DNA of 64,000 bases from Betaproteobacteria bacterium. GTDB lineage: Bacteria > Pseudomonadota > Gammaproteobacteria > Burkholderiales > Burkholderiaceae_D. Shown in pieces: positions 1 to 9,753 of this stretch. The DNA lies in assembly GCA_025362735.1 (NCBI GenBank), contig JANYFL010000057.1, positions 21,042 through 85,041 of the forward strand, read 5' to 3'. How positions within the stretch are numbered: position 1 is the stretch's first letter; the number at the start of each line of letters is the position of its first letter. The notes beneath the pieces were generated by a model, which was not told where the DNA came from, did no database searches, and saw only the letters and a program-made list of their open reading frames with translations. Position numbers and translations under genes: made by a program.

Positions 1-710
1 AATCAGTTGTCTCGCTATTCAAGGGCGAACTGGGTTTCCCTGCGGATGGCTTTCCGAAAGAACTTGAACAGAAAGTGTTGAAGGGAGGCAAGCCTTTGGT
101 AGGGCGACCTGGCGCGCATTTGCCGCCAGTTGATTTCGTCACAGTGCGTGCGCAAGTCGAGCAGGAAGTGGAACGCAAGATCACTGAACCGGAACTGGCT
201 TCGTATCTGATGTATCCGAAAGTCTTTCGCGATTATGTCGCGCATCGTCGTCAATTTGGCAACGTAAGTCTGTTACCAACACCGGTATTTTTTTACGGTC
301 TGAATGATGGCGAGGAAGTCTCGGTCAATATCGATCAAGGCAAGACGCTGGTGATCCGCATGCAGGGCCGCACCGACATCAGCGACGAAGGACTAAGCAA
401 ACTGTTCTTTGAGTTGAACGGACAGCCGAGGCTGATCCGCATCGACCATGCGGGTGTGGTCAAAATCAGCGCCCACCCACGCGCCGATGAAAATAATCCG
501 AATCACATCGGCGCACCAATGCCCGGCATTATCGTCACAGTAGCGATCAAACCCGATCAGAAAGTACTCAAGGGAGATCCATTGGTTTCAATCGAGGCGA
601 TGAAAATGGAAACCATGTTGCGCGCCGAACGGGATGGTGTCGTCAAGACGGTTCACGTCAAACCGGGATCAGTCATTTCTGCCAAAGATCTGCTGGTTGA
701 AATGACCTGA
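1..710 (+). CDS. Pyruvate carboxylase, C-terminal part (5' end outside window)
   Basis: The reading frame is open from the first bases, so this is the 3' end of a longer gene, not a short protein starting at the internal GTG at 75. The last 70 or so residues form a biotinyl (BCCP) domain with the biotin-lysine motif EAMKMET, followed by the usual terminal beta-strands. The part before it (DGEEVSVNIDQGKTL and the segment around it) resembles the linker and PC tetramerisation region of pyruvate carboxylases, which carboxylate pyruvate to oxaloacetate. A related biotin-dependent carboxylase alpha chain is the main alternative, but the region preceding the biotinyl domain favours pyruvate carboxylase. 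zwf follows after 28 bases and may be co-transcribed. Confidence 0.85.
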   Translation, partial: SVVSLFKGELGFPADGFPKELEQKVLKGGKPLVGRPGAHLPPVDFVTVRAQVEQEVERKITEPELASYLMYPKVFRDYVAHRRQFGNVSLLPTPVFFYGLNDGEEVSVNIDQGKTLVIRMQGRTDISDEGLSKLFFELNGQPRLIRIDHAGVVKISAHPRADENNPNHIGAPMPGIIVTVAIKPDQKVLKGDPLVSIEAMKMETMLRAERDGVVKTVHVKPGSVISAKDLLVEMT

Positions 711-738
711 CAAAAAATCAAATGAAGAGACTACCTAC

Positions 739-2220
739 ATGATTTCAGAATCCTCAACATCAAACTGCGGCGCGCTTGTGTTATTCGGTGCAACCGGAGA
801 TCTGGCCCGGCGGATGTTATGGCCATCGCTCTATGCACTGGATCATGATGGTCTGCTATCGCCCGAGTTTCGCCTGATAGGCGCGGCACATTCTGCGCAT
901 ACCGACGAGGAATTCATCGCACGGGTCAAGGAGGCTGTTCTCAAGTCGGCCAACGGAAAAATTTTTAACGATGAAACCTTTGACCGATTTGCCAAGCGCA
1001 TCCGCTACGTATCCGTAGATGCACTGGCACCGGATGGACTGATGCCATTGGAACAGGTGATCGGCAAAAAGGGCGACCGCAAGAGTGGTGTCATTTACTA
1101 TCTTTCCACCGCACCGAAACTGTTTGGTCCGATTTGCCGAGCGTTGGGGCAAAGTGGTTTGGCGGGACGGAGCTGCAGGGTGGTGGTCGAGAAGCCCATT
1201 GGCACGGACGTTGTGACAGCTCGCGAAACAAATGCGGCGATTGCCTCAGCGTTTGATGAAACGCAGGTTTACCGGATTGACCATTATCTGGGCAAGGAAG
1301 CGGTTCAGAATCTGCTCGCACTGCGTTTTGGCAATTCGATTTTTGAGCCGCTCTGGAACGCTAACAACATCGAGCATGTGCAGATCACGGTCGCCGAGAC
1401 CGTCGGCGTCGAAGGCCGTTGGGCCTATTACGATGGCGTGGGGGCTTTGCGCGACATGGTGCAAAGTCACGTATTGCAATTGCTTTGTCTGTTGGCGATG
1501 GAACCGCCGGCTGGCTTTACTCCTTCAGCAGTGCGCAACGAAAAAGTTAAAGTGTTGTGGTCGTTGCGACCCATTGACGAAACCAACGTTGCTGCAAATA
1601 CGGTCACGGGTCAATACAGCGCTGGCTTTAGCGGCAGCGTTTCTGCACCCGGCTATCGCGAGGAAGAGGGTGCCAATACTGTTTCGGACACAGAGACCTT
1701 CGTTGCCCTGCGCGTGGAAATCGACAACTGGCGCTGGGCGGGCGTGCCGTTTTATCTACGCACCGGCAAGCGCATGCAAAAGCGCCTGAGTGAAATCGTC
1801 GTTCAGTTCAAGGCTGCGCCTTACAACATTTTTGCCGATGTCGGCGCAACCCTGACATCGAACCGTTTGCATATTCAGTTGCAACCGGACGAAATGATTA
1901 CCCTGACCCTGATGCACAAGCAGCCCGGTTTGCACGGCATGAAACTCAGCGAAGTCGGGCTCGATCTTTCGCTCGGCAGCGCCTTTGCAACGGGCCGCCG
2001 CCGCATTGCTTACGAACGCATGATCCTGGATGTACTGCAAGGAAATTCGGCACTATTTGTACGCGGTGATGAAGTCGAAGCCGCATGGCAATGGATCGAC
2101 GGTATCGTTAAAGGCTGGCGCACGACCGGGCAGAAACCCAAGCTCTATGGAGCAGGTAGTTGGGGACCCAGCGCAGCGATTGGATTACCGGAACGTCACG
2201 GCCATACCTGGCATGAGTAG
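739..2220 (+). CDS. zwf: Glucose-6-phosphate 1-dehydrogenase
   Basis: This 493-residue protein oxidises glucose 6-phosphate to 6-phosphogluconolactone with NAD(P)+, the entry to the oxidative pentose phosphate and Entner-Doudoroff routes. The N-terminal nucleotide-binding motif GATGDLARR lies near residues 14-22, and the active-site signature DHYLGK is at residues 181-186. The length is normal for the family. The ATG at 739 follows a purine-rich GAAGAG about 10 bases upstream. It lies 28 bases after the pyruvate carboxylase gene. No pgl, edd or eda gene is next to it in this window. Confidence 0.96.
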   Translation: MISESSTSNCGALVLFGATGDLARRMLWPSLYALDHDGLLSPEFRLIGAAHSAHTDEEFIARVKEAVLKSANGKIFNDETFDRFAKRIRYVSVDALAPDGLMPLEQVIGKKGDRKSGVIYYLSTAPKLFGPICRALGQSGLAGRSCRVVVEKPIGTDVVTARETNAAIASAFDETQVYRIDHYLGKEAVQNLLALRFGNSIFEPLWNANNIEHVQITVAETVGVEGRWAYYDGVGALRDMVQSHVLQLLCLLAMEPPAGFTPSAVRNEKVKVLWSLRPIDETNVAANTVTGQYSAGFSGSVSAPGYREEEGANTVSDTETFVALRVEIDNWRWAGVPFYLRTGKRMQKRLSEIVVQFKAAPYNIFADVGATLTSNRLHIQLQPDEMITLTLMHKQPGLHGMKLSEVGLDLSLGSAFATGRRRIAYERMILDVLQGNSALFVRGDEVEAAWQWIDGIVKGWRTTGQKPKLYGAGSWGPSAAIGLPERHGHTWHE

Positions 2221-2290
2221 TGGGTCGTGTTTCAGTTTGCGTAGGGTTCGATAAATTGTCCATGCACGATCATTCGGTTTGGGAGGGAAC

Positions 2291-4615
2291 GTGATAGAGG
2301 CCTGGATCGTAATTTCAGTAAGGCGCGGACGGTCATTCCTTGCGGCAGCAATATCTGTGCTGCTCGTGGCCTGCGGTTCAGGTGGTATCAAGACCAGCTA
2401 CCAGACACCCCACCTGCCTGCAGCCAGAAGCCCGCTCGTTCCCCCTGATCTGATACAAGCCTGTCCGATCCAGACTTCGACAATCGAAACCTTGACGACC
2501 AAGGGGACGGGGCTCGCCTTCAATGGCGCCCGCTTTGGCACGGTGGGTACCTATACCTATGTGCTGGCCGAAGCCAGTGCAAGTGTTTCGAGCAATGATC
2601 CCTGTGCAGCCACCATCGTCGATCTGAAAAATGCAGGTGACCGGAATGGCCGGGTGCACTACGCGTTCGATGTCGTCATCCTGCATCCCACTGAGCTTGC
2701 CAAAGCCAATGGCACGCTGCTATACGAAGTCGTCAATCGTGGCACCTCGCTTGGCTTTGCCGTACTCAATGACGGCACGCCGAACAATTTATTCGATGCG
2801 GTCAAGCCTGTCATTCCGACTTCTGCATCCGCTGTGATTCCTGGCCTGGGTGCGGGTAACGGTTTCCTGATGAACCGGGGCGTCACCGTTGTCTGGTCGG
2901 GCTGGCAGGGCGACAAGCCACAGAGTCTGAACGTTAGCAGTGCGCTCATTACTTCTGCCAAAAAATGGTATGGGCCTGGCATGAGTCTGCCGGTCGCTCT
3001 GGACAAGGCCAACAACAATGCGCACATCACTGGCCAGGTTCAGGATGAGTTCATTGCCAGCAATGCCATGTCCAGCCAGCTGGTCACCAACTTCAGGATG
3101 GCACCGGACACAATCGCAACCGCGTACATGACCGTCCAAAAAACAGCCACGTCGACTCCGGTCCGGCTCGATTCTTCTTTGTGGAATTTTGTTGCCGCGC
3201 CGGGAAATAGATCGAGCGCAGGCGAAGGCATGGTGACCATCAACCACGCGGCTGTTGTGGCGGACAAGAAATATGCGAACGCGCTTGATAGCGGGAGTGA
3301 TAAAGGATCAATCTTTCACTTCAATTACACAGCGATTGACCCCAAGGTCATGGGCCTGGGTTTTCTCGCCACACGCGATTTGATCTCTTTTCTGCGCTAT
3401 CAGACGCAAGATACGGCGGGCCATCCCAACCCGCTCGCTGGTCGCATCAAAACGAGTCTGGCGATTGGCATTTCACAGTCGGGCCGTTACCTTCGTGATT
3501 TTCTCTGGCAAGGCTTCAATACCGACGCGCAATTCAGACCGGTATTCGACGGCTTGATGCCCATGGTTGGTGGCTCGCGCAAAACCTATACCAATTACCG
3601 TTGGGCCAAGCCAGGCGATTTCTCGCAGGAACATGAAACGCATTACACGCCTGGGGATCAGTTTCCTTTTGCCTACGCCACTATCACGGATCCACTAACC
3701 GGAAAGATGGACGGGCTGTTGCAGAAGTGTTCTGAGCTGCGTACTTGTCCCAAGGTCTTTCAATATGACAGCCCGATTGAGTTCACCAGCGCGCGCGCCT
3801 CGTTGCTGGTGACCAATGGTGCCGGAAAGGAACTCGCCATTCCGGAAGGCGTGCGTCTCTTCTATGCCGCAGGTACATCCCATACGCCAACCGCCCTGGC
3901 GAGTAACGCGGCCTTACAGCCGGACTACTCAGTGGATCGTGAAGTACCTGCGAGCGCCCCCGTGGCTGCACCGCCTGCTTTGGTCGCCAGCACAGCCCTC
4001 GTACGAGCGCTGTTCGTCAATCTGGAAGGCTGGGTTAACGGCACCGCCCGACCTTTGCCGAACAACTATCCCTTGCTGAGTACCGGTACGCTCGCGCTGC
4101 CAAGTGCCAGTCCAGCGAGTATTGGCGCTCCTGATCTATCCGCTATCGGCCTTGACTTCACCGGCCATTACAACACCCTCAGCGTCAATGACGACAGCGT
4201 CATTCCGGTGGTTGCATCGAGCCGGTTTTATGTCGTCCATCTTCCGATTGTCGATGCCTTGGGCAATGACAAAGCCGGCATCAAGATGCCCGACATCGCT
4301 GTGCCGCTCGCCACGTTTCGCGGTAACAGCCCGCGCAAACCCGGATTCGTAGCGGGCATCCAGTTTGGCCTGGCCAGCTCACAGCGGGCCCTTGCCATGA
4401 CACCCGCGACTAGGCTTGTCGGTGATCCACGCAAGACGGTCGAGGAGCTTTACCCCACGCGTGCCGCGTATGTGACTAAGGTGCGCGCCACCGTTGATCA
4501 ACTTGTTGCAGAGGGCTATCTGCTCAACAGTCAAGATGGCATCAACGATGCGGACGATTACAATAATCGGGCCTTGATGCAAAGCCTGCAAACCAATTTT
4601 TTGAATCTGCCTTAA
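2291..4615 (+). CDS. Lipoprotein of the alpha/beta-hydrolase type (Abhydrolase_10-like)
   Basis: This is a large (774 aa) predicted lipoprotein. A hydrophobic stretch ends in the lipobox LVAC followed by GSGG, so it is probably exported and lipidated. Near the middle is a serine-nucleophile elbow, GISQSGRYLRDF, as in the large alpha/beta-hydrolase family PF20091. The GTG at 2291 is preferred over the TTG at 2279 because GGGAGGGA lies just upstream of it. The substrate is unknown; known members of this broad group are esterase-like, but that does not settle this protein's activity. A gene for a Tat-exported amidohydrolase follows, so both may act on an extracytoplasmic compound, which is inference only. 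Confidence 0.75.
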   Translation: MIEAWIVISVRRGRSFLAAAISVLLVACGSGGIKTSYQTPHLPAARSPLVPPDLIQACPIQTSTIETLTTKGTGLAFNGARFGTVGTYTYVLAEASASVSSNDPCAATIVDLKNAGDRNGRVHYAFDVVILHPTELAKANGTLLYEVVNRGTSLGFAVLNDGTPNNLFDAVKPVIPTSASAVIPGLGAGNGFLMNRGVTVVWSGWQGDKPQSLNVSSALITSAKKWYGPGMSLPVALDKANNNAHITGQVQDEFIASNAMSSQLVTNFRMAPDTIATAYMTVQKTATSTPVRLDSSLWNFVAAPGNRSSAGEGMVTINHAAVVADKKYANALDSGSDKGSIFHFNYTAIDPKVMGLGFLATRDLISFLRYQTQDTAGHPNPLAGRIKTSLAIGISQSGRYLRDFLWQGFNTDAQFRPVFDGLMPMVGGSRKTYTNYRWAKPGDFSQEHETHYTPGDQFPFAYATITDPLTGKMDGLLQKCSELRTCPKVFQYDSPIEFTSARASLLVTNGAGKELAIPEGVRLFYAAGTSHTPTALASNAALQPDYSVDREVPASAPVAAPPALVASTALVRALFVNLEGWVNGTARPLPNNYPLLSTGTLALPSASPASIGAPDLSAIGLDFTGHYNTLSVNDDSVIPVVASSRFYVVHLPIVDALGNDKAGIKMPDIAVPLATFRGNSPRKPGFVAGIQFGLASSQRALAMTPATRLVGDPRKTVEELYPTRAAYVTKVRATVDQLVAEGYLLNSQDGINDADDYNNRALMQSLQTNFLNLP

Positions 4616-4824
4616 TTGAATCTGTTTTAAATCGTTTAGGCTTCATATTGGGCAAGCGGGGTTGACCGCCTGCACATCGCTTGCGTGCTTTGCCCGATTG
4701 CCATAGGCTCTACCTGTATTTGCTTCTGAGGAAAAAGGCCAGACTGAAATTGGCGAATTTTTCGGTAAAGCCCAGTTTTTGAATAAGCCGGTGCAGTGAA
4801 CCAATTAATCGGGAGGCATTAAGC

Positions 4825-5910
4825 ATGCATACTGAATTGGATTTTCAGTCGGGGCTTTCGCGTCGGGCAGTCATCAAGGGCATCGCTGGCCTGGTCGGCT
4901 GTGCACTATGTTCGCCACGAGTCGGCGCAGCGACTTCTCCCTGGAGAATTGATGTTCATCATCACTTCATCCCTCCCGCTTACCGCGATTTTTTCGCTGT
5001 TGCCAAAACACCATCTGGGGGGCCGCCAATCGTTCCACCGACGAACTGGAGTCTGGAGGCCACCCTCGAAGCAATGGAGCGTGGCGGAACGGCGAAGGCG
5101 GTGCTCTCGATTTTTACGCCCACTGACGTGGGCACGCTTGAGCAGCGTGTGCGCTTGTCGCGCGATATCAACGAATATGCAGCCAAATTGAGAGCGGATC
5201 ATCCAGGCCGTTTCGGGCATTTTGCAAGCTTGCCGATGCCGGATATGGATGCCTGCTTGACCGAGCTGGCTTATGCCTTCGATACCCTCAAAGTGGACGG
5301 CGTTGCGATCTATAGCAATGTGGGGGATCGCTGGGTTGGGGACGCCAGCTTTGAACCGCTCTATGCCGAACTCAACCGCCGCAAAGCCATTGTCTTTGTG
5401 CATCCCGTCATTGCCAACTGTTGCCGCGGCCTGATTGCGGGCATCCCAGACAACATTATCGAGTACGGTACGGACACCTCGCGCGTGATCGCGAGTTTGA
5501 TTTTTAACGGGATCACGACGCGTTATCCGGATATTCGCTTTTTGTTCCCGCATGGCGGCGGCACCATGCCGTATTTGATTGAACGCTTTCTCGGCGGCAC
5601 CAAAGCGGAAATTATTCCTGGAGTGGTGACGCAGGGACAGGGCCCACCCTATGTTCCGCATCAGCCCCCGGCCGGCGCCTTGCATGAGGTTCGCAAAATG
5701 TTTTACGACACCGCCCAGTGTGCCAATCCTGTGGCCATGGCCGCGCTGAGAAAATTGGTGCCGACGTCGCAAATTTTGTTTGGTACCGATTACTTTTACC
5801 GAACGCCTGAAGAGACTGCTGCAGGCCTCGAAAGCTGTGGCATTTTTTCAAAGTCGGAGCTGCGCGCCATTGGACGCGATAACGCGGTCAAATTGCTTGC
5901 TGCGATTTGA
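4825..5910 (+). CDS. Tat-exported amidohydrolase (amidohydrolase 2 / ACMSD-like)
   Basis: A 361-residue TIM-barrel amidohydrolase of the PF04909 type, the family of aminocarboxymuconate-semialdehyde and gamma-resorcylate decarboxylases. Metal-binding features are visible: DVHHHF (His45-47), FVHPV, PHGGG and FGTDYFY near the end. The N-terminus carries SRRAVIKG (Arg13-Arg14) followed by a hydrophobic segment and an AxA-like site (VGAA), a good twin-arginine signal. Export is unusual for a family whose well-known members are cytoplasmic. The reaction could be hydrolysis or non-oxidative decarboxylation; the sequence does not decide. The ATG follows GGGAGG at about 8 bases. Confidence 0.8.
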   Translation: MHTELDFQSGLSRRAVIKGIAGLVGCALCSPRVGAATSPWRIDVHHHFIPPAYRDFFAVAKTPSGGPPIVPPTNWSLEATLEAMERGGTAKAVLSIFTPTDVGTLEQRVRLSRDINEYAAKLRADHPGRFGHFASLPMPDMDACLTELAYAFDTLKVDGVAIYSNVGDRWVGDASFEPLYAELNRRKAIVFVHPVIANCCRGLIAGIPDNIIEYGTDTSRVIASLIFNGITTRYPDIRFLFPHGGGTMPYLIERFLGGTKAEIIPGVVTQGQGPPYVPHQPPAGALHEVRKMFYDTAQCANPVAMAALRKLVPTSQILFGTDYFYRTPEETAAGLESCGIFSKSELRAIGRDNAVKLLAAI

Positions 5911-5988
5911 GGCTGTCATGGCACGTGGGTTACATGCAAAAGTGAAATTCCCAGTCAACGTGCGCTGAATGACGGCCTGAGCCTATGG

Positions 5989-5994
5989 CATAAT
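5989..5994 (+). promoter_or_regulatory. Possible -10 box of the leu operon
   Basis: CATAAT lies about 75 bases before leuC, but the -35 region at the expected distance is weak. Suggestive only. Confidence 0.25.
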
Positions 5995-6009
5995 CAAAAA
6001 CCAGCTAGA

Positions 6010-6047
6010 GGGAGTATTTGAGCTCGTTTTGACGAGGCTTTGCTCCC
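6010..6047 (+). promoter_or_regulatory. Stem-loop in the leuC leader
   Basis: A nested stem can form just before leuC: outer arms GGGAG and CTCCC, inner arms CTCG and CGAG around TTTTGA. It lies between the candidate -10 and the leuC start, so it could be part of the mRNA leader. There is no T-run, so it is not an obvious terminator. Confidence 0.35.
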
Positions 6048-6067
6048 GGCAACACTACAGGTTTGAG

Positions 6068-7477
6068 ATGACTGCACAGACGCTTTACGACAAATTGTGG
6101 AATGCCCACGCCGTGCATGCCGAGGAAGACGGCACGACGGTGCTCTATATCGACCGGCATCTGGTTCATGAAGTAACCAGTCCGCAGGCTTTCGAGGGGC
6201 TGAGAGTGGCTGGGCGCAAGCCCTGGCGTATCTCGGCCAATCTGGCTGTGGTGGATCACAATGTGCCCACGACTCATCGCATTGATGGTGTTGCCGATCC
6301 CGTGTCGCGTCTGCAAATTGAGACGCTGGATGCGAACGTGAAAGTTCACGGGATTACCTACTTCAACTTGCTCGACAAACGGCAAGGGATTGTGCACATC
6401 ATCGGGCCGGAGCAGGGTGCAACCTTGCCGGGCATGACAGTGGTCTGTGGTGATTCGCATACTAGTACGCATGGCGCATTTGCAGCCTTGGCATTTGGTA
6501 TCGGCACGTCGGAAGTCGAACATGTGTTGGCGACCCAGACCCTGCTGATGAAAAAAGCAAAAAACATGTTGGTGCGTGTGGAAGGCAAGCTGCCGCGCGG
6601 CTGTACGGCCAAAGACATTGTGCTGACGGTCATCGGCAAAATTGGTACCGCAGGTGGTACCGGTTATGCCATTGAATTTGCTGGCGGCGCCATCCGCGCG
6701 TTGTCGATGGAAGGCCGCATGACTGTTTGCAACATGGCGATTGAAGCCGGTGCGCGCGCGGGTATGGTGGCTTGTGATGACACGACGATTAACTATGTCA
6801 AAGGACGTCCCTATACCCCGGCAGGCCCGATGTGGGAGCCAGCGGTCGCTTACTGGCGCACCTTGCACAGCGATGCCGGGGCTCAGTTCGACCAGGTTGT
6901 CGAATTTGACGCGTCAACGATCAAGCCGCAGGTCACTTGGGGCACTTCGCCCGAAATGGTCGTGACGATTGATGATCGCGTACCTGATCCTGAGAAAGAA
7001 AAGGATCCGGTCAAACGCGAGGGCATTGAACGTGCGCTGAGCTACATGGGCTTAAAGCCCGATACGGCCATGCAGGACATTCGGATCGACAAAGTTTTCA
7101 TCGGTTCCTGTACCAATGCACGCATCGAAGATTTGCGCGATGCCGCTTGGGTCGTGCAACGTTTGGGCAAGCGCTTGGCGTCGAACGTCAAGTTGGCGCT
7201 GGTGGTGCCGGGATCGGGACTGGTCAAAGCCCAGGCCGAGGCGGAAGGACTGGACAAGATTTTCACTAACGCGGGGTTTGAGTGGCGCGAACCGGGTTGT
7301 TCAATGTGTCTGGCGATGAATGCAGATCGGTTGGAGCCGGGTGAACGCTGCGCTTCGACTTCGAACCGTAACTTTGAAGGTCGGCAAGGTCAGGGTGGAC
7401 GCACTCATCTGGTCAGTCCGGCAATGGCTGCAGCTGCTGGTGTGGAAGGCCATTTTGTCGATGTGCGTCGTCTTTAA
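6068..7477 (+). CDS. leuC: 3-isopropylmalate dehydratase, large subunit
   Basis: A 469-residue aconitase-family protein that works with LeuD to isomerise 2-isopropylmalate to 3-isopropylmalate in leucine synthesis. The three [4Fe-4S] ligands are present: Cys348 in [12 protein letters not shown], and Cys411 and Cys414 in GCSMCLAMN. The ATG at 6068 gives the family N-terminus [11 protein letters not shown]; an upstream in-frame start at 6029 would add 13 unrelated residues. It heads the leuC-entericidin-leuD-membrane protein-leuB-asd cluster. No strong ribosome-binding site is visible. Confidence 0.97.
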   Translation: MTAQTLYDKLWNAHAVHAEEDGTTVLYIDRHLVHEVTSPQAFEGLRVAGRKPWRISANLAVVDHNVPTTHRIDGVADPVSRLQIETLDANVKVHGITYFNLLDKRQGIVHIIGPEQGATLPGMTVVCGDSHTSTHGAFAALAFGIGTSEVEHVLATQTLLMKKAKNMLVRVEGKLPRGCTAKDIVLTVIGKIGTAGGTGYAIEFAGGAIRALSMEGRMTVCNMAIEAGARAGMVACDDTTINYVKGRPYTPAGPMWEPAVAYWRTLHSDAGAQFDQVVEFDASTIKPQVTWGTSPEMVVTIDDRVPDPEKEKDPVKREGIERALSYMGLKPDTAMQDIRIDKVFIGSCTNARIEDLRDAAWVVQRLGKRLASNVKLALVVPGSGLVKAQAEAEGLDKIFTNAGFEWREPGCSMCLAMNADRLEPGERCASTSNRNFEGRQGQGGRTHLVSPAMAAAAGVEGHFVDVRRL

Positions 7478-7507
7478 TTTTAGATAATCAGAAGAAAGGA
7501 AATGAGC

Positions 7508-7639
7508 ATGAAAAAGTGGATTGCCACGCTACTCGCCTTGGGTTTGATGACGGTGCTAACGGGATGCAATACAGTTGCAGGATTTGGCAAGGATCTCGAA
7601 AAAGTTGGCGACAAGGTTCAGGGCGCCGCTCAAAAATGA
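7508..7639 (+). CDS. Entericidin A/B-family small lipoprotein
   Basis: A 43-residue reading frame between leuC and leuD. A lysine-rich start and hydrophobic segment end in the lipobox LTGC (Cys20), followed by NTVAGFGKDLEKVGDKVQG, the typical body of entericidin-type lipoproteins. The ATG at 7508 is chosen over 7502 because AAAGGA (7495-7500) is 7 bases upstream of it and only 1 base from the other. Known entericidins are small membrane-anchored lipoproteins, in E. coli an antidote/toxin-like pair; only one is present here. A gene of this kind between leuC and leuD recurs in Burkholderiales, so this is conserved context and not a recent insertion. Confidence 0.85.
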   Translation: MKKWIATLLALGLMTVLTGCNTVAGFGKDLEKVGDKVQGAAQK

Positions 7640-7663
7640 TGGTTCCAGGAAGATGAGTACGTG

Positions 7664-8314
7664 ATGCAAAAATTTATTGTTCACAAGGGTTTGGTTGCAC
7701 CTCTGGATCGTGCCAACGTCGATACTGACGCCATCATCCCCAAGCAGTTTCTCAAGTCGATCCGGCGCACTGGGTTCGGCCCGAACCTGTTTGATGAGTG
7801 GCGCTATCTTGATCATGGTGAACCGGATTCGGATAATTCACATCGTCCGCTGAATCCGGATTTCGTTTTGAATCAGCCGCGTTACCAAGGCGCTTCCATC
7901 CTGCTGGCTCGCAAAAATTTTGGTTGTGGTTCATCGCGAGAACACGCGCCCTGGGCGCTGGAACAATATGGTTTCCGCGCCATCATCGCGCCTTCGTTCG
8001 CCGATATTTTTTTCAATAACTGCTTCAAGAATGGTGTGCTCCCGATTGTTTTGTCCGAGTTCGAAGTGTCACGCCTGTTCGATGAGGTACTGGCGTTTGT
8101 CGGCTATTCGTTGACGATTGATCTGGAGCAACAGATCGTGATTGCTCCGAACGGTCGCAGCATAGGTTTTGATGTGCAGCCATTTCGCAAGTATTGTCTA
8201 TTGAATGGTCTCGATGACATCGGTCTGACCATGCGCTATGCCGACAAAATCCGCACTTTCGAGTCTGAGCGTCTGCTACAGCAACCCTGGCTGGCCAATA
8301 CCCTGCCGGGTTAA
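7664..8314 (+). CDS. leuD: 3-isopropylmalate dehydratase, small subunit
   Basis: The 216-residue swivel-domain partner of LeuC. The N-terminus [20 protein letters not shown] and the segment [15 protein letters not shown] are characteristic of LeuD. The ATG at 7664 is favoured over the adjacent GTG at 7661; AGGAAGA lies about 10 bases upstream. It follows the entericidin gene by 24 bases. Confidence 0.96.
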   Translation: MQKFIVHKGLVAPLDRANVDTDAIIPKQFLKSIRRTGFGPNLFDEWRYLDHGEPDSDNSHRPLNPDFVLNQPRYQGASILLARKNFGCGSSREHAPWALEQYGFRAIIAPSFADIFFNNCFKNGVLPIVLSEFEVSRLFDEVLAFVGYSLTIDLEQQIVIAPNGRSIGFDVQPFRKYCLLNGLDDIGLTMRYADKIRTFESERLLQQPWLANTLPG

Positions 8315-8331
8315 ATCAAGGACTTCTTCTC

Positions 8332-8640
8332 ATGATTGGCTGGTTCCGGCGCTTGTTGGTGAAGCGCAAATGGCTCACTTTCATTCTGATGTGCGTGTTT
8401 TTTTTGATGTTTGGATTGTCGTCGCTGAACATCGTTTATATGTTTCACGCCAACATCAATTTGTTTCTCGACAACGGCATCATCATGGTGATTCGCGATG
8501 GTGGATTGCAGCAGTTGGTTGAGCTGATCGGATCCGGTTTCCTGAGTATGGCGTCCTATTTTCTGTTTAAGTGTTGTGAATACGTACTGGTGCATTGGGT
8601 GATTGACCCGATCACCCATCCGCAAGAATCAAAGCATTGA
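8332..8640 (+). CDS. Small membrane protein of unknown function between leuD and leuB
   Basis: A 102-residue protein with a basic N-terminus (RRLLVKRK), one strong hydrophobic helix at about residues 14-37 and a second, weaker one at about 63-90. I do not recognise a named family. It lies 17 bases after leuD and 17 before leuB, so it is almost certainly translated within the leu operon. A membrane protein inside a soluble pathway operon is odd; it may be an unrelated passenger or may tie expression to membrane state. Confidence 0.75.
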   Translation: MIGWFRRLLVKRKWLTFILMCVFFLMFGLSSLNIVYMFHANINLFLDNGIIMVIRDGGLQQLVELIGSGFLSMASYFLFKCCEYVLVHWVIDPITHPQESKH

Positions 8641-8657
8641 ACCAAGAGTATTGATCC

Positions 8658-9725
8658 ATGAATATCGCCATACTTCCAGGGGACGGCATCGGCCCCGAAA
8701 TCGTCGCAGAAGCGGTCAAGGTTTTGAACGCGCTGGGTGAGACATTTAATCTGGAAACCGCCCTGGTGGGTGGTGCTGCTTATGAAGCCCATGGTCATCC
8801 TTTGCCGGAATCGACGCTGAAGCTGGCGCAGCAGTCGGATGCTGTTTTGTTCGGTGCGGTGGGGGACTGGAAATACGACACGCTGGAGCGGGCTTTGCGT
8901 CCAGAACAAGCCATTCTGGGGCTGCGCAAACATCTCGCTCTGTTTGCCAATTTCCGTCCAGCGATCTGCTATGAGCAGCTGACCAATGCATCGAGCCTCA
9001 AACCGGAATTGGTTGCCGGACTGGACATTCTCATCATTCGTGAATTGAACGGGGACATCTACTTTGGGCAACCGCGTGGGCGTCGCAAGTCGCCGGATGG
9101 TCTATTTCCGGGTGCGGATGAGGCCTTCGACACAATGCGTTACTCCGAACCGGAAATCCGCCGCATCGCCCACGTGGCGTTTCAAGCCGCGCGCAAGCGT
9201 GACCGGCGTCTAACCAGTGTTGATAAAGCCAACGTTCTGGAAACCTCACAGTTCTGGAGGGACGTTGTCGTTGAGGTCAGTAAGGAATATTCCGATGTGG
9301 TGCTTGATCACATGTATGTTGATAACGCGGCGATGCAACTGGTGCGCGCACCGAAGAAATTCGATGTCGTCGTGACCGGAAACATGTTTGGGGATATCTT
9401 GTCGGATGAAGCAGCGATGCTGACCGGTTCGATCGGTATGTTGCCTTCTGCATCACTGGATGCCAACAACAAAGGTTTGTACGAACCTTCGCACGGCTCT
9501 GCGCCTGACATTGCGGGGCAGGGGGTTGCCAATCCATTGGCGACCATTTTGTCGGCAGCGATGATGCTACGTTTTTCGCTTGGTAAGGTTGAACAAGCGA
9601 ATCGTATTGAAGCGGCTGTGAAAAAAGTTCTCAGCCAGGGGCTGCGTACTGCCGATATCTATGAGGCGGGTACGAAAAAGGTGGGAACGCAGGAAATGGG
9701 CGCTGCAGTTTTGGCCGCCCTGTAA
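8658..9725 (+). CDS. leuB: 3-isopropylmalate dehydrogenase
   Basis: A 355-residue enzyme of the isocitrate/isopropylmalate dehydrogenase family; it oxidises and decarboxylates 3-isopropylmalate to 2-oxoisocaproate with NAD+. The N-terminus [15 protein letters not shown], the substrate-binding region [10 protein letters not shown], the metal-binding region [14 protein letters not shown] and the NAD-binding motif [10 protein letters not shown] are all present. Length is normal. asd follows after 28 bases. Confidence 0.97.
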   Translation: MNIAILPGDGIGPEIVAEAVKVLNALGETFNLETALVGGAAYEAHGHPLPESTLKLAQQSDAVLFGAVGDWKYDTLERALRPEQAILGLRKHLALFANFRPAICYEQLTNASSLKPELVAGLDILIIRELNGDIYFGQPRGRRKSPDGLFPGADEAFDTMRYSEPEIRRIAHVAFQAARKRDRRLTSVDKANVLETSQFWRDVVVEVSKEYSDVVLDHMYVDNAAMQLVRAPKKFDVVVTGNMFGDILSDEAAMLTGSIGMLPSASLDANNKGLYEPSHGSAPDIAGQGVANPLATILSAAMMLRFSLGKVEQANRIEAAVKKVLSQGLRTADIYEAGTKKVGTQEMGAAVLAAL

Positions 9726-9753
9726 TGTTTAGTCATTTTTAGCAGAGAACAAC

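Noticed and set aside
4616..4824. GGGCAAGC / GCTTTGCCC partial inverted repeat after the lipoprotein gene
   Set aside because: The arms pair poorly and no T-run follows; not strong enough to call a terminator.
4906..5772. 288-residue frame antisense to the amidohydrolase
   Set aside because: Composition is His/Arg/Gln-rich as in antisense shadows, with no domain; the plus-strand gene has clear metal-binding motifs.
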